A program made the translations under genes and the position numbers. The notes beneath the pieces are model-generated. The model was not told the origin of the DNA. It saw only the letters and a program-made list of their open reading frames with translations, and did not search any database. A DNA stretch of 5,033 nt from positions 1-5,033 of the forward strand of contig DYRC01000288.1 of the NCBI GenBank assembly GCA_020718925.1. The letters are read 5' to 3'. This DNA comes from Desulfonema limicola. Lineage in GTDB: Bacteria > Desulfobacterota > Desulfobacteria > Desulfobacterales > DYRC01. Below are positions 1-5,033 of the stretch, one piece after another (position 1 is the first letter of the stretch; each line of letters starts with the position of its first letter).

Positions 1-82
1 CAGCGGCATCATGTTTATTTATATCATTTTCAAGGAATGAATAGACCAAGATATTCGTATCAATGAAAATTCTGTCTGTCAT
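1..82 (-). CDS. PIN-domain toxin (VapC-like), 3' part beyond window
   Basis: This is the first 27 codons of a gene that runs off the left edge. Translation from the ATG at 82 gives MTDRIFIDTNILVYSFLEND and then INKHDAA. The FIDTNILVY stretch is the classic first strand of a PIN domain, and D8 is the first of the conserved acidic residues that bind the metal in these ribonucleases. VapC-type PIN toxins usually have about 130-150 residues, so most of the protein, including the other acidic residues, is not visible. The start overlaps the end of the upstream antitoxin-like gene by 23 bases, a typical antitoxin-toxin arrangement that couples translation. A weak purine-rich site (GAGAAG, 89-94) precedes the ATG by six bases. 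Known for the family: cleavage of tRNA, rRNA or mRNA when free of antitoxin. The actual target cannot be inferred. I am confident of the PIN identity; the toxin role is inferred from context. Confidence 0.85.
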   Translation of the reverse strand, partial: MTDRIFIDTNILVYSFLENDINKHDAA

Positions 83-281
83 AAAGTTCTTCTCTATTGA
101 ACATCCTGAATTTTTTTGCCTTAACAGGATAAAGCACTGAGTTAGGAAGTCTGTTCATCTTTTTGATATTGCTGATGGAAGATAACTCGTCTTCGATCTG
201 AACAAATCGAATCTCCCGCAAAAAATCAACTAAAAGATGAAATTTTGAGTCATCATTAATAGTTATAGCAATAGTTCTCAT
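60..281 (-). CDS. Small antitoxin-like protein paired with PIN toxin
   Basis: A 73-residue protein beginning MRTIAITINDDSKFHLLVDF. It lies directly upstream of, and overlaps by 23 bases, a PIN-domain gene, so it is most likely the cognate antitoxin. The N-terminus (RTIAITINDDS) reads as a beta strand, followed by an amphipathic helix (FHLLVDFLREIRFVQIEDEL). The C-terminal half is basic and ends with a KKFRMFNREELYDRQNFH tail of the kind that in many VapB-like antitoxins threads into the toxin groove. I cannot assign a named family. An in-frame ATG at 329 would give 89 residues, but it lies inside prmA. The start at 281 is preferred because an excellent ribosome site (GGAAGGGA) sits five bases upstream. 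The start is 17 bases after the prmA stop. GC is about 33% by hand count, well below prmA, which suggests acquisition. Autoregulation of the pair is usual for such modules but no operator is evident here. Confidence 0.75.
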   Translation of the reverse strand: MRTIAITINDDSKFHLLVDFLREIRFVQIEDELSSISNIKKMNRLPNSVLYPVKAKKFRMFNREELYDRQNFH

Positions 282-286
282 CTGTA

Positions 287-294
287 TCCCTTCC
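287..294 (-). promoter_or_regulatory. Ribosome binding site deciding the antitoxin start
   Basis: The minus strand reads GGAAGGGA here, five bases before the ATG at 281. It lies in the 17-base gap after the prmA stop. It favours the 73-residue product over the longer in-frame start at 329. Confidence 0.75.
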
Positions 295-298
295 GCGC

Positions 299-1219
299 TC
301 AATATCTCCTGCCGACAATACATGCCCATTTCTCTGTGATCTGAACTTCCATGATCTCAAAACCGACCTGCCGCATCTTTTCTATCACCATATCCTTATT
401 TTCCTCAATAATGCCGGATCCGATAAAAATTCCTCCTGTTTTCAAAACCTTCGGAATATCATCCAGCAGCAGCATTATCACCTCTGAAAGAATATTGGCA
501 GCAACTATGTCAAACCGATCCGCAATTGTATCTGCCAGATTTCCGATATTCAGCGAAAAATTCCGGGGCGCGATATTGTTGAGCAGCAGATTTTTTTCAG
601 CAATCTCAACCGCAATTTCATCGTTATCCACGCCCGCAAGTTTTCCCGCGCCTAACTTGGCTGCGGACATCATCAGAATCCCGGATCCGGTGCCGACATC
701 CAAAAAGGAATTTCCGGCAATCAGGTATTTTTCAATCATCCGAATACACATCGCCGTAGTCGGGTGCGCGCCGGTTCCGAATGCCATGCCCGGATCAATT
801 TCAAGAACCATCTCGCCCGGTTTCGGTGCGTATTCCCGCCATGTCGGTTTGATGACAATTTTTTCGCTGATTTTTTCAGGGTGAAAATAGGCTTTCCACG
901 ACTCAGCCCAATCTTCTTCATCTATATCCCGACAAATAATTCGGCTTTTTATGCCGATCTCCGTTTCCAATGCAGAAAGTTTTTCCGAAAGCTGATCCAG
1001 CCGATCCTGAGCAAGATCGTTTTTCGGAAAATATCCGATCACCGCATCCTGCTCAGGGATTTTCTGAGCATCATCGCCCCAGCCTTCGGGCGGATCAAGA
1101 TCAGTGCTTTCAACCACAACACCCTGAAGCCCGAACGCGTAAAATGCCTCTGAAATGAGTTCGACTGCCCAGTCTTTGTTGTCAAAGTCAAAAACAACTT
1201 TAGTCTCTATCCATGTCAT
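299..1219 (-). CDS. prmA: Ribosomal protein L11 methyltransferase PrmA
   Basis: A complete 306-residue protein that transfers methyl groups from S-adenosylmethionine to amino groups of ribosomal protein L11 in the cytosol. Length is close to the usual 290-300. The N-terminal substrate-recognition domain covers about residues 1-95 (WIETKVVF at the start, then an alpha/beta fold). The family linker motif DEEDWAESWKAYFHP is at 100-114, and the signature IDPGMAFGTGAHPTT at 141-155. The SAM-binding motif I is LDVGTGSG at 173-180, the acidic residue ending strand 2 is D198 (GVDND), and the NI motif (AANIL) is at 240-244. All key elements are intact, so the enzyme should be active. Its ATG lies two bases after the stop of the exported NHL protein, with a modest AGGA site 11 bases upstream inside that gene, so translation is probably coupled. 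PrmA is dispensable in E. coli, and no link to its neighbours is evident beyond co-transcription. Confidence 0.97.
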   Translation of the reverse strand: MTWIETKVVFDFDNKDWAVELISEAFYAFGLQGVVVESTDLDPPEGWGDDAQKIPEQDAVIGYFPKNDLAQDRLDQLSEKLSALETEIGIKSRIICRDIDEEDWAESWKAYFHPEKISEKIVIKPTWREYAPKPGEMVLEIDPGMAFGTGAHPTTAMCIRMIEKYLIAGNSFLDVGTGSGILMMSAAKLGAGKLAGVDNDEIAVEIAEKNLLLNNIAPRNFSLNIGNLADTIADRFDIVAANILSEVIMLLLDDIPKVLKTGGIFIGSGIIEENKDMVIEKMRQVGFEIMEVQITEKWACIVGRRY

Positions 1220-1221
1220 GC

Positions 1222-3555
1222 TTATCTGAGTCCTGCAACCTTCTGAAGGATATAAATCGCTTCTTCAAAGCCGATCTTGGTATCGTTGTTGACGTCTCCG
1301 GTCGTAGCAACGGTTTTCGGCTCCATACCGGCAAGCACTTTCAAAGCCAAAATTGCATCGTTCAGCGTTACACCCGGATTTCCGTCAATATCTCCGGGGA
1401 CGGGTTCCTGAGCACCACCGCCTCTGACGCTGTTAATCCGTACATTAACGCCGTTGAATGAGGCAATGCCTGAAAAAACAGGCGCGTCTGTTGATCCGGA
1501 TAGTGATTTAACCTGATAACTCAGCGTTCTTGGCTGGTTATCCATAAAAAGACCGAATCTGACTTTATGGGAATTGGCATCAAAATGCCCGTTATCGCTG
1601 ACCGCAGAAACATCCCATCCTGCCGGAAGCTGATCTTCGACCGCATAAAACTGTACGCTCTGAGACGGTGTTACGGCAAGGGAGACGGTGAAGGCATTAT
1701 CTGTCTGAATCATCTGTCTGGTTGCCGAAGACTCCTGAGATCGGAGCGATCTGGCAGCCGTGTATGTATTCACCCAGCACAAGGGCGCACTGCCTGCGGT
1801 CGAATCGAATTTATATGTTTCCCCGCCTTTCCAAAGAGCGCCTGCGCGGGTTACATATTCAATCGGAATGGGATTCGGCGGAACAGACCAGCTTGAGCCG
1901 ATTTTCCATGCTGCGCCATACGCGGTGATCTCGCTGATAGACAGGGAAAAATCCATTGGCGTAAGGTCTGCCGAATGATTCAGGCATCGGCTGATCACAT
2001 AGTTTCCGCCGATAGGCGTGTTGGCGCCGTCTGAAGACGCTGTTCCGTTGAAACTTTTATCCGATGTTTCAGATACCGGCGGCGTTACATCATACGTCAG
2101 CGTACGTTCGGCATTGTCAAAAAAAGGACCGAATTTCACTTTATTCTTCAATGAATCATAAATGCCGCCATTGCTGATATTGGCAACGCTCCATCCCGCA
2201 GGCGGCATGTCTTCAACACCATAATTCCCCGTAGCTGCCAAAGGTTTGACCACAAGCGATATGGTCAGCTTGTTTCCAGCCAGATAACATGAAAGATTTC
2301 TGATAACAGAAAAGCCGGTCTGACTAGTTATACCGATTCCTGATACAGGCAAGGTATTCACGCCGTCTGTTTTATCGGAATTGACTGTCAATGTGCCGGT
2401 GTAGCTCTGGGCGGCGGTCGGCGCAAATGTTACGGTAATACCCTGAGAGCTTCCAGCCGCAATCACGCCGCTCCAACTGCCGCTGAATCCTGCGGGATAT
2501 GTTATTGAACTGACCGTCAATGCCGAATTTCCGGTATTGATGATCGTCAAAGTTTTCTGTGCGGTTGATCCGATCTGCACATTTCCTAAAGCCATATCTC
2601 CGCTCAATACAATAATGCGGGTCTGAGAAACTGAAGAGGTAAATTTCTCAATGCGATGGTTTTCAGTGTCAGATACATAAATATTACCGGAATTATCTGC
2701 CGCTATGCCCCAGGGAAGAACAAACAGACCATCTGTGCTGCCGTAGCTTCCCCATGTTGCAAGCATATTTCCGGCAGTATCGAATTTTTTTATCCGGTAG
2801 TTATCTTTATCTGTTACAAACACATTGCCCGCGCTATCTGTCACAAGCCCGGACGGAGAATTGAACGCTGTGCTGTCTCCCCATTTGGCAATGAATGTGC
2901 CGGTGCTGCTGAGTTTCTGAATCCGATTATTTCCGGTATCTGCCACAAAAATATTGCCGGATTTGTCCGCGATGACGCCGAATGGCATAATAAACTGCCC
3001 GTCTCCGCTTCCGTTCGTTCCCCATTTGGCAACGAATGTGCCGGTGCTGCTGAATTTCTGAATACTATTATTATAAGTATCCGCAATATAAACATTGTCC
3101 GCGCTGTCTGTCGCTACGCTGTAGGGAGAACTGAACTGCCCATCCGCATTGCCGAAACTTCCCCACTGCGTGATATAAACGCCCGCGCTGCTGAATTTCT
3201 GAATCCGGTGATTGTCCGTATCCGCCACAAAAAGATTGCCGGAACTATCCACAGCAACGCCATAAGGTCTGTTAAACTGACCATTTCCATTTCCCTGTGT
3301 TCCCCATTTGGAAATAAACGCTCCCGCGCTGCTGAATTTTTGAATCCGATGATTGTCCGTATCCGCCACATAAAGATTGCCGGAACTGTCCATTGCCAAG
3401 CCGCGGGGACGATTGAACTGTCCGTCCGCAATTCCCTGTGTTCCCCATTTCAAAGTGAATGTCGGACTATCTTCAGCCCGAGCTGCTCCCCCTGACAATA
3501 CAAAAATACTTAACAAACACGCAGTGAATATCAGAAAAAAACGTTGAGACGCCAT
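1222..3555 (-). CDS. Exported NHL-propeller / ASH / dockerin protein
   Basis: A complete 777-residue secreted protein of unknown exact role. Residues 1-27 are a signal peptide: FFLIFTACLLSIFVL as the hydrophobic core, cleavage likely after ARA27. Residues 37-306 hold six NHL repeats (WG..G...GQF..P.G, then GN.YVADT.NHRIQKF), expected to fold as a six-bladed beta-propeller. Residues 318-409 match an ASH/'choice-of-anchor D' Ig-like domain (F-x-x-V-x-x-G-type edge, TLTIINTGNSALTVSSI). Two related beta modules (415-524 and 617-711) flank an aromatic-rich linker. Residues 718-777 are a type I dockerin with two EF-hand-like calcium loops. Cys423, Cys524 and Cys593 are the only cysteines of the mature chain. 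The start is fixed by AAGGAGG eight bases upstream. It follows the glycosyltransferase by 23 bases and precedes prmA by two. No catalytic domain is visible; a binding or scaffolding role at the surface is inferred. Such architectures are common in Desulfobacterota. Confidence 0.93.
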   Translation of the reverse strand: MASQRFFLIFTACLLSIFVLSGGAARAEDSPTFTLKWGTQGIADGQFNRPRGLAMDSSGNLYVADTDNHRIQKFSSAGAFISKWGTQGNGNGQFNRPYGVAVDSSGNLFVADTDNHRIQKFSSAGVYITQWGSFGNADGQFSSPYSVATDSADNVYIADTYNNSIQKFSSTGTFVAKWGTNGSGDGQFIMPFGVIADKSGNIFVADTGNNRIQKLSSTGTFIAKWGDSTAFNSPSGLVTDSAGNVFVTDKDNYRIKKFDTAGNMLATWGSYGSTDGLFVLPWGIAADNSGNIYVSDTENHRIEKFTSSVSQTRIIVLSGDMALGNVQIGSTAQKTLTIINTGNSALTVSSITYPAGFSGSWSGVIAAGSSQGITVTFAPTAAQSYTGTLTVNSDKTDGVNTLPVSGIGITSQTGFSVIRNLSCYLAGNKLTISLVVKPLAATGNYGVEDMPPAGWSVANISNGGIYDSLKNKVKFGPFFDNAERTLTYDVTPPVSETSDKSFNGTASSDGANTPIGGNYVISRCLNHSADLTPMDFSLSISEITAYGAAWKIGSSWSVPPNPIPIEYVTRAGALWKGGETYKFDSTAGSAPLCWVNTYTAARSLRSQESSATRQMIQTDNAFTVSLAVTPSQSVQFYAVEDQLPAGWDVSAVSDNGHFDANSHKVRFGLFMDNQPRTLSYQVKSLSGSTDAPVFSGIASFNGVNVRINSVRGGGAQEPVPGDIDGNPGVTLNDAILALKVLAGMEPKTVATTGDVNNDTKIGFEEAIYILQKVAGLR
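1225..1404 (-). other. Dockerin type I domain (two EF-hand loops)
   Basis: Residues 718-777 of the exported protein. Loop one is D722-x-D724-x-N726, hydrophobic V729, D733, followed by the helix AILALKVLAG. Loop two is D754-x-N756-x-D758, hydrophobic I761, E765, followed by AIYILQKVAGL. Both loops keep the calcium-ligand pattern, although P727 and T759 replace the usual glycine at position 6. Dockerins bind cohesin domains; no cohesin is encoded in this window. Confidence 0.9.
1231..1234 (-). promoter_or_regulatory. Weak ribosome site of prmA inside upstream gene
   Basis: The minus strand reads AGGA, 11 bases before the prmA ATG and within the last codons of the NHL/dockerin gene. The spacing is long. 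Together with the two-base gap between stop and start, this suggests that prmA depends on ribosomes finishing the upstream gene. Confidence 0.4.
1423..1707 (-). repeat. Second copy of internal beta module (exported protein)
   Basis: Residues 617-711. It is a diverged duplicate of the module at residues 415-524. Over residues 639-684 against 447-492 I count 23 identities in 46 positions, with VED..PAGW, KV.FG.F.DN and RTL.Y.V shared. It resembles the DUF11-like or adhesin-type beta modules that often precede dockerins, but I cannot name the family with certainty. Confidence 0.7.
1708..1983 (-). other. Aromatic-rich linker between the two beta modules
   Basis: Residues 525-616. It starts NHSADLTPMDFSLSISEITAY, where the spacing of D530, D535, L538, I540 and E542 resembles a degenerate EF-hand. 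It continues with AAWKIGSSW, NPIPIEYVTRAGALWKGGETY and CWVN. Four tryptophans (550, 556, 575, 594) in 45 residues suggest a folded or ligand-binding segment and not a flexible linker. The family is not recognised with certainty. Confidence 0.5.
1984..2313 (-). repeat. First copy of internal beta module (exported protein)
   Basis: Residues 415-524, related to residues 617-711. Shared landmarks are VED..PAGW, the KVKFGPFFDN block and RTLTYDV. Cysteines 423 and 524 lie near its two ends and could form a disulfide closing the module; the second copy lacks both. Confidence 0.7.
2329..2604 (-). other. ASH / choice-of-anchor D Ig-like domain
   Basis: Residues 318-409 of the exported protein. SGDMALGNVQIGSTAQ followed by TLTIINTGNSALTV, the central FSGSWSGVIAAGSSQGITVTF, and YTGTLTVNSD then LPVSGIG form the usual order of strands in ASPM-SPD-2-Hydin type domains, where a glycine-rich edge precedes the 'NTGN' turn. 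It probably acts as a spacer between the propeller and the later modules. Confidence 0.8.
2638..3447 (-). repeat. Six tandem NHL repeats, 141-base period
   Basis: The repeats start at Trp37, 84, 131, 178, 225 and 268, so the first four units are exactly 47 codons (141 bases), the fifth is 43 codons and the last is partial. Units start at 3447, 3306, 3165, 3024, 2883 and 2754. DNA conservation is highest between units one and two: over 3328-3391 against 3187-3250 I count 4 differences in 64 bases. Later units diverge progressively. The motif is consistent with one propeller blade per unit. Confidence 0.93.
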
Positions 3556-3563
3556 AACGCAGT

Positions 3564-3570
3564 CCTCCTT
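3564..3570 (-). promoter_or_regulatory. Consensus ribosome binding site of the NHL gene
   Basis: The minus strand reads AAGGAGG, eight bases before the ATG at 3555, in the 23-base gap after the glycosyltransferase stop. It is the strongest ribosome site in the window and predicts high translation of the exported protein relative to its neighbours. Confidence 0.85.
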
Positions 3571-3578
3571 AAAAAAAT

Positions 3579-4331
3579 TTACAGCAATATCGGCTTAAAG
3601 CCTTTGGAAATTTCATACCGCAAAACATTATAATAATCGCGGCTTCGATCTTTTGCGCTGATTGCCACCTTATCAATTCCGCGCTCAGGATGCAATGATC
3701 CCCACAGCGAAGTGTCAGATTCGGGATGGGGCGGACATGCAGCGCGAATGCCGTTTTTTTGCAGCATGGCGCAGAAATGAAGGTCTTCCCCGAAACTCTT
3801 AATCAGCGGCTCTTCTATCCAGAAATATTTAGTCCATTCCCGGCGAAAAAACCAGCAATGTCCGACCAGATCAACAAATTCTATGGTTTCATTTTTGCCT
3901 TCCCAGCCCATGCGCGGCTTCTGAGTCATCACCGGAAAGTGATCCGGAGACATAAATCGCAGCCCGATAGTTCCTATCATGCAGTTTTCTTTGTCAATAT
4001 ATTGCAAACAGTTTTCAAACCAGCGAATACCCGGAATCGTATCATCATCAAAAAGGCAGATATATTCGCCGTCCAGACAGGACGCCATTGAAAACCGGGG
4101 AATAATTCCGAAATTATGATCGCAGATGATTTTTTTAACTTTTTCCGAATGTTTGAAGTTTATCAACTGCTTGCGCTCAAAAATTCCGAGTTTCTTAGAT
4201 GGCTGATTATACCATAAAATCACTTCGCAAGGCACGATGCTCTGATTCAGCACGGCAGAAACCTGCTCTTCCAGATACTGAGGACGATTCCATGCGGTCA
4301 GAATGACCGATATTTTAGGATTTGTGTTCAT
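3579..4331 (-). CDS. Family 2 (GT-A) glycosyltransferase
   Basis: A complete 250-residue protein beginning MNTNPKISVILTAWNRPQYL. The PKISVILTAWNRP strand-loop is the nucleotide-sugar binding start of GT2 enzymes. The metal-binding DXD equivalent is LFDDDTIPG with D95-D97. GHCWFFRREW at 157-166 and FGEDLHFCAMLQKNGI at 180-195 form the acceptor-side region, with E182/D183 in the place of the family's catalytic ED. No membrane segment is visible, so it probably works in the cytosol on a lipid-linked or protein acceptor. Sugar donor and acceptor cannot be read from sequence. Its ATG shares an ATGA with the upstream glycosyltransferase's stop, and no clear Shine-Dalgarno precedes it, so translation probably depends on coupling. 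It likely belongs to a cluster for surface polysaccharide, lipopolysaccharide or protein glycosylation; which one is unknown. Confidence 0.9.
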   Translation of the reverse strand: MNTNPKISVILTAWNRPQYLEEQVSAVLNQSIVPCEVILWYNQPSKKLGIFERKQLINFKHSEKVKKIICDHNFGIIPRFSMASCLDGEYICLFDDDTIPGIRWFENCLQYIDKENCMIGTIGLRFMSPDHFPVMTQKPRMGWEGKNETIEFVDLVGHCWFFRREWTKYFWIEEPLIKSFGEDLHFCAMLQKNGIRAACPPHPESDTSLWGSLHPERGIDKVAISAKDRSRDYYNVLRYEISKGFKPILL

Positions 4332-5033
4332 ACAGATGGTATTTTAAAATATTGTCCGATTTTTCGCAAGGGTTTCATATACAATGTCCACCGGTATGGC
4401 GTCAATCCGTTGACTTTCCAAGCCATCCGATCCATCTGATTTGCCAAAATTCTGTTTTTAAACGACAGGTTGCTTACGCCTCCGACCCGCATCCGGATCA
4501 GGATGTCCGGGATATAGGCAGTTGAAATTTTATATCGGAGAAGAAAGCGGAGCATCAGTTCATAATCTGCAGCCGATCCTAATGACAGATTGAACTTTCC
4601 ATATTGTTCATATACGGATCGGCGGACAAAAAATGTCGGATGCGGCGGCATCCATCCCCAGTAAAACTGACGTTCGCAATAATTTCCTGCCTGCCAATAT
4701 CGGATTATCCGGCTCGTATCAGCTTGATCCGTATAAATCAGATCGCCGTAACAGGAATCAACGCAGTTATCTGAAAAAACCGTTGATACTTTTGCCAAAA
4801 CTTCACCATGCGCGTAAGCATCGTCTGAATTAAGGATTCCTATCACATCGCCGTCTGCCAATGCAAGCCCTTTGTTCATGGCATCATAAATGCCTTTATC
4901 CGGCTCGGAAATCAGCTTTGCGTCATAGTCTTTAAGAATATCCAAGGTGCCATCGGTTGATCCGCCGTCAATTACAATATGCTCGGCAGATACGCTCTGA
5001 GCGCGAATGCTTTCAATGCAATCCCGAATCGTG
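4328..5033 (-). CDS. Family 2 glycosyltransferase (WfgS/WcaE-like), 5' end beyond window
   Basis: The reading frame is open to the right edge, giving 234 visible residues from TIRDCIESIRAQ onward. Probably 15-20 N-terminal residues with the first beta strand are missing. IDGGSTDGTLDIL (visible residues 21-33), ISEPDKGIYDAMNKG (41-55) and the DXD-like LNSDD (67-71) are hallmarks of the GT2 subgroup of WfgS/WcaE-type enzymes that build O-antigen or exopolysaccharide. Later landmarks are WGWMPPHPTFFVRRSVY, YELMLRFLL and RMRVGGVSN, all typical of that subgroup. It acts in the cytosol with a nucleotide-diphosphate sugar; which sugar is unknown. A TTG at 4945 could be mistaken for a start, but the conserved motif before it shows the gene begins further upstream. 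The stop overlaps the next gene's start by four bases (ATGA). Confidence 0.92.
   Translation of the reverse strand, partial: TIRDCIESIRAQSVSAEHIVIDGGSTDGTLDILKDYDAKLISEPDKGIYDAMNKGLALADGDVIGILNSDDAYAHGEVLAKVSTVFSDNCVDSCYGDLIYTDQADTSRIIRYWQAGNYCERQFYWGWMPPHPTFFVRRSVYEQYGKFNLSLGSAADYELMLRFLLRYKISTAYIPDILIRMRVGGVSNLSFKNRILANQMDRMAWKVNGLTPYRWTLYMKPLRKIGQYFKIPSV

Noticed and set aside
60..329. A longer 89-residue version of the antitoxin starting at 329
   Set aside because: The extra 16 residues lie inside prmA, and a strong ribosome site exists for the start at 281.
300..380. A promoter for the toxin-antitoxin pair inside the 3' end of prmA
   Set aside because: I looked for a -35/-10 pair on the minus strand. 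A TATTGT-like -10 has no acceptable -35 at 17 bases, and TTGAGA has no matching -10. An internal promoter remains possible but is not supported.
351..884. A 177-codon open frame on the plus strand opposite prmA
   Set aside because: It lies entirely antisense to an intact prmA with all motifs. The translation is a low-information serine/isoleucine-rich string without a domain.
2638..3447. CRISPR array or intergenic satellite for the regular repeats
   Set aside because: The period is 141 bases, units are contiguous without spacers, and they are in frame inside a coding region with a known repeat motif.
2656..3495. A 279-codon open frame on the plus strand opposite the NHL repeats
   Set aside because: It is antisense to a gene with a signal peptide, clear domains and a perfect ribosome site. 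Its length and internal repetition come from the 141-base repeats on the other strand, and the translation shows no known domain.
3571..3580. A run of A/T bases after the second glycosyltransferase as a possible terminator
   Set aside because: No GC-rich hairpin precedes the run, and the next gene's ribosome site follows immediately, so it looks like an AT-rich leader.
4328..4945. A start of the first glycosyltransferase at the TTG at 4945
   Set aside because: The conserved VIDGGSTDG motif is encoded just upstream in the same frame, which stays open to the window edge, so the TTG is an internal leucine codon.

Overview
The window is a dense bacterial segment with every credible gene on the minus strand. 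Transcription runs from base 5033 towards base 1. The order is a family 2 glycosyltransferase (5' end cut by the window), a second glycosyltransferase, a large secreted NHL-propeller/dockerin protein, ribosomal protein L11 methyltransferase (prmA), a small antitoxin-like gene, and a PIN-domain toxin cut by the left edge. Junctions are a 4-base ATGA overlap, then gaps of 23, 2 and 17 bases, then a 23-base overlap. No intergenic stretch is long enough to hold an obvious promoter or terminator, so the set looks like part of one transcription unit.

The organism is probably Gram-negative and perhaps an anaerobic Desulfobacterota (Desulfobacterales/Desulfonema type). That rests on moderate GC, clear Shine-Dalgarno sites, and a style of exported protein common in those genomes: NHL repeats, an ASH/'choice-of-anchor D' module and a C-terminal dockerin pair ending in a VAGL-type helix. 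This is recognition from memory, not a database result, and the phylum call is tentative.

Bases 3579-5033 hold two cytosolic GT-A glycosyltransferases of different GT2 subtypes, probably the tail of a surface polysaccharide or glycosylation cluster. Bases 1222-3555 hold the 777-residue exported protein: signal peptide, six 47-residue blades (one shortened to 43), ASH domain, two related beta modules around an aromatic-rich linker, and a dockerin with two complete EF-hand loops. Bases 299-1219 hold prmA, a housekeeping methyltransferase whose start lies two bases after the exported gene's stop. Bases 1-281 hold a toxin-antitoxin pair with about 33% GC against about 52% in sampled prmA lines, suggesting acquisition behind prmA.

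The glycosyltransferases and the exported protein could plausibly act together at the cell surface. PrmA and the toxin-antitoxin pair look like passengers in the same transcript. I see no strong evidence of a wholly new system. The most notable items are the exported protein's architecture, its recently duplicated in-frame 141-base repeats, and the compact toxin-antitoxin pair.
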